39,987 nucleotides of DNA from Ruegeria atlantica (lineage in GTDB: Bacteria > Pseudomonadota > Alphaproteobacteria > Rhodobacterales > Rhodobacteraceae): contig WQBJ01000033.1 in the NCBI GenBank assembly GCA_013032095.1, positions 1 through 39,987 on the forward strand. Direction: 5' to 3'. The first letter of the stretch is position 1. The number at the start of each line of letters is the position of its first letter. Made by a program: the position numbers and the translations under genes. Of this stretch, positions 15,511-23,032 are shown one piece after another. The notes beneath the pieces were generated by a model that saw only the letters and a program-made list of their open reading frames with translations, made no database searches and had not been told where the DNA came from.

Positions 15511-16440
15511 TTATTCGCCCAGAATCTTTTCGATTGTTGCGAACGAAGCCTTATCCTGTTCGATTTGCGCATTCGAAGCATCCGGGTCCTGCCAGTAGAT
15601 CAGCGCTCCGGTTTCCTCGGCAAGCTGTTTGGCCGTGTCCGATTGCAGCGCCTTTTGGGCCGCAGCGGTGATCTTTTCGCGTGCCTCGGGTGGCGTATCC
15701 TTGTGAACGAACAAGCCGTTCCACAATGCCAGCGGCAGGTCCGGGTTGATCTCTACGATCGTGGGGGTGTCCGGAACCAGTGAAATCCGTTCGCCGCCGA
15801 TGCTGGCCAAAACGTTCACCTGATCGAGACAGGGAAGAACGAGCTGCAGAGTTGTATTGATCACATCCACGTCACCTGACGCCAGCGTGTTGCAGTCCAG
15901 CGCGTCGAATGCTGCTTCGCTTGCAAAGTCGAAGCCGCTGCTGACTGCGGCCGCAAAGGTGACCTGAGTGGGCGGCAGGACCGATCCGAAGTGGCCAAGC
16001 GCCACATCGTTTTCCTTGCCGTGTTCCACCAGTTCTTCCCAGTTCGAGAATGGAGCATCTTTGCTGGATGCGATCACGAAGGGATAGGTTAGGAAAATCC
16101 CGATGGGATCGAATGGGTTCGGATTGAGTTCGGGTATTCCGATATCTGGTCCAATGACCGGAACGCCAATTACGAAAGAGCCGATGGTGTAGCCATCGCC
16201 CGGAGCGGTCGCGACCTCGACCGCGCCTGGGAACGGGCCGCCGCCGCCACCTGGCTTGTTCACCACTGCAGCTGGCACGCCGTACATGGCCTGAAACTCG
16301 TCCGCAATCATACGCGTTAGCACGTCTTCCAGGTCACCCGGAGGCCATGGAACAACAAAGGTTACAGGTTTCTCAGGATACTCCGCCAGTGCAGCTGTAG
16401 CTGACGCTACAAAGGCGGCGGTTGTAAGGAATTTCTTCAT
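15511..16440 (-). CDS. tctC: TTT transporter periplasmic binding protein (TctC/Bug)
   Basis: Periplasmic receptor of 309 residues. Signal peptide MKKFLTTAAFVASATAALA, cleavage before EYPEKPV. The Bug-family opening YPEKPVTFVVPWPPG is present, but the usual PGGxxD loop reads PGDLED. The glycine loop NKPGGGGG follows near residue 65, and GDGYTIGSF corresponds to the GYT loop. The ligand is normally a carboxylate; identity is unknown. ATG 16440 is used because GGGAGG lies 5 nt upstream; a GTG six bases earlier touches the ribosome site. First gene of the operon tctC-tctB-tctA-aldehyde dehydrogenase-UPF0261. Confidence 0.9.
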   Translation of the reverse strand: MKKFLTTAAFVASATAALAEYPEKPVTFVVPWPPGDLEDVLTRMIADEFQAMYGVPAAVVNKPGGGGGPFPGAVEVATAPGDGYTIGSFVIGVPVIGPDIGIPELNPNPFDPIGIFLTYPFVIASSKDAPFSNWEELVEHGKENDVALGHFGSVLPPTQVTFAAAVSSGFDFASEAAFDALDCNTLASGDVDVINTTLQLVLPCLDQVNVLASIGGERISLVPDTPTIVEINPDLPLALWNGLFVHKDTPPEAREKITAAAQKALQSDTAKQLAEETGALIYWQDPDASNAQIEQDKASFATIEKILGE

Positions 16441-16456
16441 TGACACCTCCCGTAGT

Positions 16457-16517
16457 GGTTCAATATTTGAACCGAGTTAGCAATATTAATGTTGCTTTGT
16501 TAAGTGCATTCTGTCAA
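16457..16517. promoter_or_regulatory. Divergent control region with two palindromes
   Basis: Palindrome 1 is GGTTCAA-TAT-TTGAACC (16457-16473, perfect 7-bp arms). Palindrome 2 is AGCAA-T-ATTAAT-G-TTGCT (16479-16496, one mismatched pair). On the minus strand a consensus -35 TTGACA (16512-16517) and a weak -10 CAACAT (16489-16494) are 17 bp apart, so palindrome 2 overlaps the -10 and palindrome 1 lies in the leader of tctC. The IclR protein encoded next door is the likely binder. The iclR promoter must be in the same 107 bp. Confidence 0.65.
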
Positions 16518-16547
16518 GTATTACCTAAGCGAGAGGACGTAAAACAC

Positions 16548-17327
16548 ATGGGTACCGCACTTAAAGCCCTAAAAATGCTTGACTTTTTTTCAAGCTCACA
16601 GCCGGAAATTGGCCTGAGTCACATTGCGCGCCTGTCCGGTTCGAACAAGGCAACCACCCTACGGCACCTGCGTGCGCTGGAAGAATTCGGGCTGATCGAG
16701 CAGAATCCGCAAACCAAATCCTACTCTATCGGACCAGCGGCCCTGCGGCTCGCGGCGCTGCGGGAAATCGCCCGGCCCGGTCTGGAGGGTGCCAGGCAGA
16801 AAATGCAGACGGCTATGCAGGAGGTTGGCGAAAGCCTGCATCTGACGCTTCTGGAAAAAGATACTCTGCAAACCGCGCTGGTGGTTGAGACCACAAAGCA
16901 CAGTGTGCGTGTCAGCCTGGACCCCAGTGAGATCATTCCAATCAACGCCACCGCCTCGGGCCTGTGCATGCTGAGTTTTGGCCCTGGGTTCCTGCGGGAA
17001 CGACTGGATACCGATCCGCACAAGCGCTTTACCGAAACCACTCTGACCGATCCCGAGCAAATTCGTGCGCGGGTCACGGATATCAAACAGGCCGGTTGGG
17101 CCAACAGCAATGGCAGCTACGAAGATGGCGTGTTTGGCTTTGCGGCCCCGATTTTTGGTATCGACCAGATTGCCATAGGCACCATCGCCATCGCCGTGCC
17201 CGAAATTCGCGCCACCAGCGCGCGATTGCCCGAGATTCTAGCTGCACTGAACACCCTCTCGAAGGATCTGACTGCGAATTTTGGCGGCCAGATGCCCGAG
17301 ACCTTTCCAACCGAGTTCCTCCCATGA
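16548..17327 (+). CDS. IclR-family transcriptional regulator
   Basis: A 259-residue regulator. The N-terminal winged helix is LKMLDFFSSSQPEIG followed by LSHIARLSGSNKATTLRHLRALEEFGLI. The C-terminal GAF-like effector domain runs from about 75 to 250, with INATASGLCMLSFG and the NGSYEDGVFGFAAPIFG stretch, both typical of IclR sensors of small organic acids. ATG 16548 is chosen (GAGAGGA 10 nt upstream); an extended frame from 16440 would overlap the operators. It is divergent from tctC and followed after 34 nt by an aminotransferase that it probably co-regulates. Confidence 0.9.
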   Translation: MGTALKALKMLDFFSSSQPEIGLSHIARLSGSNKATTLRHLRALEEFGLIEQNPQTKSYSIGPAALRLAALREIARPGLEGARQKMQTAMQEVGESLHLTLLEKDTLQTALVVETTKHSVRVSLDPSEIIPINATASGLCMLSFGPGFLRERLDTDPHKRFTETTLTDPEQIRARVTDIKQAGWANSNGSYEDGVFGFAAPIFGIDQIAIGTIAIAVPEIRATSARLPEILAALNTLSKDLTANFGGQMPETFPTEFLP

Positions 17328-17361
17328 CCGATGGGCGGACAAACCTCCGGAGACCCGCGAT

Positions 17362-18714
17362 ATGAAAGACTCCAACTTTCTGAAGGAAAACAACGCCCGT
17401 TATTTCTGGCAGCCGATGGCGCATCCGGCTGACAGCCAGAAAAACCCGCCGACCATCCTGACCGGAGGTGAAGGGGTCAGCATTATCGACGTTGACGGCC
17501 ACAAGGCGCTGGATGCCGTGGGTGGGTTGTGGAACGTCAATCTGGGTTATTCCTGCGATCCGGTGAAACAGGCCATCGCAGACCAGTTGAACGCACTACC
17601 TTATTACTCGACCTTCCGCGGCACCAGTAACGACAAGGCCATCGAACTGTCCTATGAGTTGGCGCAGTTCTTTGCGCCGGACGGGTTGACCCGCGCCTTC
17701 TTTACCTCGGGCGGATCGGACTCGGTCGAGATCGCGCTGAAACTGGCGCGTCAGTATCACAAGGTACGTGGCGAAGCGGGCCGCACAAAGTTCATTAGTC
17801 TCAAACAGGGCTATCACGGCACCCATTTCGCCGCCGCTTCTGTTAACGGCAACCAGAAGTTCCGTGCCGCCTATGAACCGATGATGCCCGGCTGTTTCCA
17901 CATCCCGGCCCCTTGGGCCTATCGCAACCCGTTCGATGAGACCGACCCTGAGCGTCTGGCGCAACTCTGTGTCAAAGCGCTGGAGGCCGAGATCGCGTTC
18001 CAAGGTGCGAACACTGTCGCCGCTTTCATCATGGAACCTGTTCTGGGGGCAGGGGGGGTGATCCCGCCGCATAAGAGCTTCATGCCGATGGTGCGCGAGG
18101 TCTGCTCGAAACACGGTGTTCTGCTGATCTCGGATGAGATCATCACAGCCTTCGGTCGCACCGGTAGTGAAAGCGGTGCGCGGCATTGGGGTGTGCAGCC
18201 GGATATCATGACCACTGCTAAGGCCATCACCAATGGATACTTCCCTTTTGGCGCAGCGATGATCTCGGGTGAAGTGGCCGAGGTGTTCGAAAATGATACC
18301 ACCGGCAAGGCGTCGGTCGATCAGGGTTACACCTATTCGGGCCATCCGGTTGGTGCGGCGGCCGCATTGGCGGCTCTGTCGGAAATCAACCGTCTGCGCG
18401 TTTGGGAAAACGCTGCCGCGAGAGGCGATGAACTTTATGCCGGCCTTCAGAAACTGGCCGAGAAATACGACGTGATCGGAGACGTGCGCGGTGGCGAGGG
18501 ACTGATGTGCGCGCTCGAGTTGGTCTCGGATCGTGCCACCAAAGCTCCAATTGCCAAACATCTGCCGCTGCAGGTCCAAAAGGCGGCGTACGAAGACGGT
18601 GTGATGGTTCGAGTGTCGGGCAACAACATCATCTTGTCGCCGCCGCTGATCATCACCTCTGATGACGTGGTCAAAATCCTGTCCGCGTTGGATGCCGGGC
18701 TGGCGACTCTTTAA
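17362..18714 (+). CDS. Class III aminotransferase (omega-amino acid/diamine:pyruvate type)
   Basis: PLP-dependent transaminase of 450 residues that moves an amino group from an omega-amino acid or diamine to an acceptor such as pyruvate. Visible are the N-terminal YFWQPMAHP of the SpuC/omega-transaminase group, SGGSDSVEIALKLAR (116-130), YHGTH (151-155), ISDEIITAFGRTG with PLP-pairing D258, and the Schiff-base K287 in TTAKAITNGY. GGAG lies 9 nt upstream of the start. Its pairing with the divergent TTT transporter and aldehyde dehydrogenase suggests that the imported compound is an amine, or becomes one, and is converted through an aldehyde. The substrate is not determined. Confidence 0.9.
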   Translation: MKDSNFLKENNARYFWQPMAHPADSQKNPPTILTGGEGVSIIDVDGHKALDAVGGLWNVNLGYSCDPVKQAIADQLNALPYYSTFRGTSNDKAIELSYELAQFFAPDGLTRAFFTSGGSDSVEIALKLARQYHKVRGEAGRTKFISLKQGYHGTHFAAASVNGNQKFRAAYEPMMPGCFHIPAPWAYRNPFDETDPERLAQLCVKALEAEIAFQGANTVAAFIMEPVLGAGGVIPPHKSFMPMVREVCSKHGVLLISDEIITAFGRTGSESGARHWGVQPDIMTTAKAITNGYFPFGAAMISGEVAEVFENDTTGKASVDQGYTYSGHPVGAAAALAALSEINRLRVWENAAARGDELYAGLQKLAEKYDVIGDVRGGEGLMCALELVSDRATKAPIAKHLPLQVQKAAYEDGVMVRVSGNNIILSPPLIITSDDVVKILSALDAGLATL

Positions 18715-18729
18715 CTACCGCTCATCTGG

Positions 18730-18750
18730 CCCCGCCCGATTTGGACGGGG
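18730..18750. terminator. Possible bidirectional terminator hairpin
   Basis: CCCCGCCC and GGACGGGG form an 8-bp stem with one mismatch in the 36-nt gap between the convergent aminotransferase and hpaR genes. There is no good U-tract on either side. Confidence 0.4.
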
Positions 18751-19191
18751 TCAGACTTTGACTGCCTGCAATTCTTCGAGCAGGTCCAGCAAGTTGTCGA
18801 GCTTTTCGCGACCCATCTGCGCCTCGATATTGTTGGAAATCGCCAGTGAGGTCGCAAGGTTTTCTTCGAGAATCCGGCGGCCCTCATCGGTGATCTGAAC
18901 CATGGTGCGACGCTTGTCCTGGCTGTCCTGACGGCGGGTGATCTGACCTTCGGCCTCCATCGTGCGCAGGATGCGGGTAAGGCTGGGCAATAACAGGCAG
19001 GCTTCGTGCGCGATGGTGCTTTGCTCTACTTCACCCAGTTCGTCCAACACGCGCAGGATACGCCACTTCTGTTCGGTCAATTGAATGCCCTGCAGCATGT
19101 CGCGCACGGGGGCCATGACGGTTTCGCGGGCGCGCAGCAACGCAATCGGGAGAGAGCGTGCGGTGCTCTTGGTGTGACTTTGAGTGTTCAT
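18751..19191 (-). CDS. hpaR: HpaR, MarR-family regulator of homoprotocatechuate operon
   Basis: Repressor of 146 residues. LTEQKWRILRVLDELGEVEQSTIAHEACLLLPSLTRILRTMEAEG is the winged-helix core of the HpaR subfamily, followed by the wing motif RRQDSQDKRRTMVQIT. HpaR proteins release DNA on binding hydroxyphenylacetates. It is divergent from hpaF, and the 105-bp gap holds a palindrome overlapping the hpaF promoter. No strong Shine-Dalgarno is seen before the ATG. It converges with the unrelated aminotransferase gene. Confidence 0.88.
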   Translation of the reverse strand: MNTQSHTKSTARSLPIALLRARETVMAPVRDMLQGIQLTEQKWRILRVLDELGEVEQSTIAHEACLLLPSLTRILRTMEAEGQITRRQDSQDKRRTMVQITDEGRRILEENLATSLAISNNIEAQMGREKLDNLLDLLEELQAVKV

Positions 19192-19244
19192 GCGGTCTTC
19201 TAGAATGCCATTTCTGAAATTGCAAAGATTAACAAAGCAAACAC

Positions 19245-19280
19245 TTGACGGCGGCGTTTCAAAATAGTAAACATGTTAAC
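19245..19280 (+). promoter_or_regulatory. hpaF promoter with overlapping palindrome
   Basis: A -35 TTGACG (19245-19250) and a -10-like TAAACA (19268-19273) are 17 bp apart. GTAAACATGTTAAC (19267-19280) is a 14-bp palindrome with one mismatched pair that covers the -10. It is the obvious HpaR operator candidate. Expected transcript starts lie about 15 nt before the hpaF start codon. Confidence 0.65.
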
Positions 19281-19296
19281 AAATAAAGGAAAGCGC

Positions 19297-19695
19297 ATGC
19301 CACATTTTCACATCGAATATTCCGGAAATCTGGAAGACAAGATCGACATGGCTGGCCTGTGTGAGTGTATCCGGGCAACGGCGGCTGATATCGACACCTT
19401 TCCAATGCCGGGAATTCGTGTCCGCGCCACGAAGGTCGATCACTACGCCATTGCGGACGGTAATCCCGCGCATGGGTTCATCGACATTTCGATCCGTCTG
19501 CGCGCCGGGCGGCCCGACGAGGTTAAACAGGACGCCACAGCCCGTATTTTTGACGCGGTCAAGGCGTATCTGGCACCGGCCTTCTTGCAGCATTCCATCG
19601 CGCTCTCGCTTGAGATGCGCGACATCGACCCAAACTTTTCGCCCAAGACCGGCACGATCCGGGACCATTTGGCTGCAAATACCCAGGAGACCTGA
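19297..19695 (+). CDS. hpaF: 5-carboxymethyl-2-hydroxymuconate delta-isomerase
   Basis: Ketonises 5-carboxymethyl-2-hydroxymuconate to 5-oxopent-3-ene-1,2,5-tricarboxylate. Tautomerase-like protein of 132 residues. It begins MPHFHIEYSGN, so processing exposes the catalytic Pro1 of the family. R51-T-K and R72-L-R-A-G are basic substrate-binding stretches typical of this isomerase (approximate numbering). ATG 19297 has AAAGGA 6 nt upstream; a start at 19273 would bury Pro1 and is rejected. First gene of the hpa operon, 3 nt from hpaE. Confidence 0.9.
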   Translation: MPHFHIEYSGNLEDKIDMAGLCECIRATAADIDTFPMPGIRVRATKVDHYAIADGNPAHGFIDISIRLRAGRPDEVKQDATARIFDAVKAYLAPAFLQHSIALSLEMRDIDPNFSPKTGTIRDHLAANTQET

Positions 19696-19698
19696 AGC

Positions 19699-21210
19699 AT
19701 GAGCGCACTGGATACAAACATCGATAAACTGGCGGGTTTCTTGGCGCGCTTTAAAGAGACAGGCATCAAGAATCGCATCGCCGGAGGGGATCGCGACGGG
19801 GCGGCAGGTGTGTTTCAGTCTACATCACCGGTCGACAAATCGGTGATCTGTGACGTGGCGCATGGCACGGCAGATGACATCGACGCCGCCGCCAAAGCTG
19901 CCCACGCCGCCTTTGCCGAGTGGCGCGACATGCCCGCCACCGAACGCCGCCGCATCCTGTTGAACGTGGCCGACGCCATCGAGGCCCGTGCCGAGGAAAT
20001 TGCTCTGTGCGAATGCTGGGACACGGGCCAAACCCTGCGTTTCATGTCCAAGGCAGCACTGCGCGGGGCCGAGAACTTCCGTTACTTCGCGGATCAGGTT
20101 GTGCAGGCGCGCGACGGCCAGCATTTGAAATCGCCGACCCTGATGAACGTTACGACCCGCGTTCCGATCGGGCCGGTGGGTGTGATCACCCCTTGGAACA
20201 CACCGTTCATGCTGTCGACTTGGAAGATCGCCCCAGCGCTGGCCGCAGGCTGCACCGTGGTCCATAAACCGGCAGAGGACAGCCCTCTGTCTGCCCGTCT
20301 GCTGGTGGAAATCGCCGAAGAGGCCGGCTTGCCCAAAGGTGTGCTGAATACCGTCAATGGTTTTGGCCCCGATGCGGGTAAAGCGTTGACTGAGCACCCG
20401 CTGATCAAGGCCATTGCGTTTGTCGGAGAAAGCCGCACGGGCAGCATCATCACCAAGCAAGGTGCCGACACGCTCAAGCGGATGCATCTGGAACTGGGCG
20501 GCAAGAACCCGGTCATCGTGTTCGACGATGCCGATCTGGATCGGGCGCTGGATGCCGTTATTTTCATGATTTACTCGATCAACGGTGAGCGCTGCACCTC
20601 ATCCTCGCGCTTGCTGGTGCAGGACACTATCAAGGAGGAGTTCGAGGCCAAGCTGGTCGAGCGTGTGAACAACATAAAGGTGGGCCACCCGTTGGACCCG
20701 GCGACCGAGATTGGCCCATTGGTGACAGAAGAACACTACAACAAGGTGACCAGCTATTTCGACATCGCCAAAGAGGACGGCGCGACCGTCGCAGCAGGGG
20801 GCGTCAAGGTCGGCAATGAAGGCTATTTCGTGCGTCCCACCCTGTTCACCAACGCCAACAACCAAATGCGTATCGCACGGGAAGAGATTTTTGGCCCGGT
20901 TCTGACCTCGATCCCGTTCTCTAGCGAGGATGAGGCGCTGCAGATGGCCAATGACACGCCTTACGGTCTGACTGGCTACGTCTGGACCAACGATCTGACC
21001 CGCGCCCTGTGCTTTACCGACAAGCTCGAGGCTGGGATGATCTGGGTGAACTCGGAAAACGTTCGCCACCTTCCAACCCCCTTTGGCGGCGTCAAAGCAT
21101 CGGGCATCGGCCGTGACGGCGGTGACTGGTCGTTTGAGTTCTACATGGAACAGAAACATGTGGGCTTTGCCACCGGCCAGCACAGGATCATGCAACTGGG
21201 TAAGCTGTAA
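19699..21210 (+). CDS. hpaE: 5-carboxymethyl-2-hydroxymuconate semialdehyde dehydrogenase
   Basis: NAD-dependent oxidation of the homoprotocatechuate ring-fission product to 5-carboxymethyl-2-hydroxymuconate. The 503-residue aldehyde dehydrogenase has N167 in TPWNTPFML, the cofactor loop FVGESRTG, catalytic E265 in LELGGKNPV and C299 in NGERCTSSSR. The NGERCTSSSR context and SENVRHLPTPFGGVKASG are features of the HpaE subgroup. GGAG lies in the 3-nt-spaced junction with hpaF, so the two are tightly coupled. Confidence 0.92.
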   Translation: MSALDTNIDKLAGFLARFKETGIKNRIAGGDRDGAAGVFQSTSPVDKSVICDVAHGTADDIDAAAKAAHAAFAEWRDMPATERRRILLNVADAIEARAEEIALCECWDTGQTLRFMSKAALRGAENFRYFADQVVQARDGQHLKSPTLMNVTTRVPIGPVGVITPWNTPFMLSTWKIAPALAAGCTVVHKPAEDSPLSARLLVEIAEEAGLPKGVLNTVNGFGPDAGKALTEHPLIKAIAFVGESRTGSIITKQGADTLKRMHLELGGKNPVIVFDDADLDRALDAVIFMIYSINGERCTSSSRLLVQDTIKEEFEAKLVERVNNIKVGHPLDPATEIGPLVTEEHYNKVTSYFDIAKEDGATVAAGGVKVGNEGYFVRPTLFTNANNQMRIAREEIFGPVLTSIPFSSEDEALQMANDTPYGLTGYVWTNDLTRALCFTDKLEAGMIWVNSENVRHLPTPFGGVKASGIGRDGGDWSFEFYMEQKHVGFATGQHRIMQLGKL

Positions 21211-21266
21211 CAGCCTGCCGCAACAGAATCTGGAAACGCGCATACCTCAACCTCTAGGAGGAGAAT

Positions 21267-22121
21267 ATGGGAGAAATCGTTCTCGCAGCCAAAATGACCC
21301 ATGTGCCGACCATGCTGATGTCCGAGCAGGAAGGCCCGGTCAAAGGCGCGCGTCAAACCGCGATTGATGGCCACCGGGATATTGCACGGCGCGCAAAGGA
21401 ATTGGGTGCCGATACGGTGGTGATCTGCGACACGCATTGGGTTGTGAACGCGGGTTTCCACATTAACGCCAACAAGCATTTCGAAGGCCTGTTCACCTCG
21501 AATGAATTTCCACAATTCATCAAAGACCTGCCGTACGCATATGATGGCGACCCGGCGCTTGGCGATGCCATTGCCGATATCGCCACGAAAAAGGGTGTGC
21601 ACACGCTCAGCCATCAGGTGGACAGCCTTGAACTGGAATACGGCACTCTTGTTCCGATGCGTTTCATGAGCCGCGAGGCGGACTTCAAGGTGGTCTCGAT
21701 TGCTGCCTGGTGCACCGTTCACAGCCACGACGAAAGCCGCCTTGTCGGCGAGGCCATCCGCGAAGCGGTGGAGGCCAGCGACAGCAAGGTTCTGCTGGTC
21801 GCGTCGGGATCGTTGAGCCACAAAATCTGGCCAAACAAGGATTATGCCGCAAACAATGGTACATTCACCATCAGTTCGGAATTCAACCGCCAGGTGGACC
21901 TGCATGTTCTTGACATGTGGCAAGCCGGTGATCACGCCACATTCCTGAAAATGCTGGGTGAATACGCGAACTTCTGCTGCGGTGAAGGGTCGATGCACGA
22001 TACCGCCATGCTTTACGGCGCGCTGGGATGGGATGCGTATGATGCGAAATGTGAGGTTGTCACCGAGTATTTCCCGTCCTCCGGGACCGGACAGACAAAC
22101 GTGATCTTCCCGGTGACCTGA
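21267..22121 (+). CDS. hpaD: 3,4-dihydroxyphenylacetate 2,3-dioxygenase, copy 1 (LigB-type)
   Basis: Fe(II)-dependent class III extradiol dioxygenase opening the homoprotocatechuate ring to 5-carboxymethyl-2-hydroxymuconate semialdehyde. In the 284-residue protein the ligands of this fold are visible: H12 (KMTHVP), H57 (CDTHWVV) and E240 (CCGEGSMHD), with the acid-base H185 in SGSLSH and H116. AGGAGG 6 nt before the ATG is the strongest ribosome site of the operon. A paralogue follows after 44 nt, roughly half identical by eye. Confidence 0.88.
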   Translation: MGEIVLAAKMTHVPTMLMSEQEGPVKGARQTAIDGHRDIARRAKELGADTVVICDTHWVVNAGFHINANKHFEGLFTSNEFPQFIKDLPYAYDGDPALGDAIADIATKKGVHTLSHQVDSLELEYGTLVPMRFMSREADFKVVSIAAWCTVHSHDESRLVGEAIREAVEASDSKVLLVASGSLSHKIWPNKDYAANNGTFTISSEFNRQVDLHVLDMWQAGDHATFLKMLGEYANFCCGEGSMHDTAMLYGALGWDAYDAKCEVVTEYFPSSGTGQTNVIFPVT

Positions 22122-22165
22122 ACGGGCTGACAGGCGCACAACACATTTATGGAGAGGAGACGATC

Positions 22166-23008
22166 ATGGGAAAGATTGTACAGGCCGCGAAGATTACGCA
22201 TGTGCCAAGCATCTGGATGTCCCACACGATGCCGAAATACAAAGGCATCCGCCAACCTGCCATTGATGGATATGCGCGCCTGCGTCAGGATGCGATCGAC
22301 CGCAAGGTCGACACCTTTGTCATTTTCGACACGCACTGGATCACCAATCAGGGCTTTCACCTGAACACCAAAGAGCACCACAAGGGCCGTTTCATCAGCC
22401 ACGAACTGCCGCACATGCTGGCGGATATGGAGTTCGACTATCGCGGTGATCATGAGCTGGGGGAAACCATTCTTGACGTTCTGAGAGAGCGAGGAGATCG
22501 TGCCCTTGGCCATTCTCACCCCGATATGGGCATGGAATACGGCACCCTTCTGCCGATGTATTTCATCAATGACGGCGTCAACGCACGCGTCCTGCCGGTC
22601 GCGGTCAATCAATTCTCGTCCATTGCCGAAAACCGGGTCTGGGGCGAGGCCATTGCCGAGGGCATCCGGCGGTCCGGGCGCAATGTCTCGATTTTGGCCT
22701 CGGGCTCGCTCAGCCATGACTTTTCGCCCAACGAACGTTCACAAGACGGGCTGAACTCGGTCAATGGTGAGTTCAATCGGCAGATGGACCTGCGCGTTCT
22801 GGAGTTGTGGGAACAGGGCCGTTTCGAGGAATTCCTCGAGCTTCTGCCCGACTACGCCAAGAAATGCGCTGGCGAATGCGCCATGAACGACACCGCCCTG
22901 CTGTTCGGTGCTCTGGGTTGGGGCAGCTACAAGGGCGAGATCGACATCTACACGCCCTATTTCGGAAGCTCCGGAACAGGTCAGGCCAATATCAGCTTTT
23001 CGGTCTGA
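22166..23008 (+). CDS. hpaD: LigB-type extradiol dioxygenase, diverged second HpaD copy
   Basis: A 280-residue paralogue of the preceding gene with the same fold and metal site: H12 (KITHVP), H57 (FDTHWIT), E237 (CAGECAMND), plus H116 and H184 (SGSLSH). Differences cluster at residues 18-30, 110-120 and 145-155, the regions likely to line the substrate pocket. So it is probably active, on a related catechol or as the main enzyme, with copy 1 having the changed specificity. A strong GGAGAGGAG ribosome site is present. Which copy is the true homoprotocatechuate enzyme cannot be told from sequence alone. Confidence 0.85.
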   Translation: MGKIVQAAKITHVPSIWMSHTMPKYKGIRQPAIDGYARLRQDAIDRKVDTFVIFDTHWITNQGFHLNTKEHHKGRFISHELPHMLADMEFDYRGDHELGETILDVLRERGDRALGHSHPDMGMEYGTLLPMYFINDGVNARVLPVAVNQFSSIAENRVWGEAIAEGIRRSGRNVSILASGSLSHDFSPNERSQDGLNSVNGEFNRQMDLRVLELWEQGRFEEFLELLPDYAKKCAGECAMNDTALLFGALGWGSYKGEIDIYTPYFGSSGTGQANISFSV

Positions 23009-23032
23009 GGCCGGAACATAGGAACGTACCAT

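Noticed and set aside
17596..18579. 327-codon minus-strand frame
   Set aside because: Antisense to the class III aminotransferase, whose motifs are complete.
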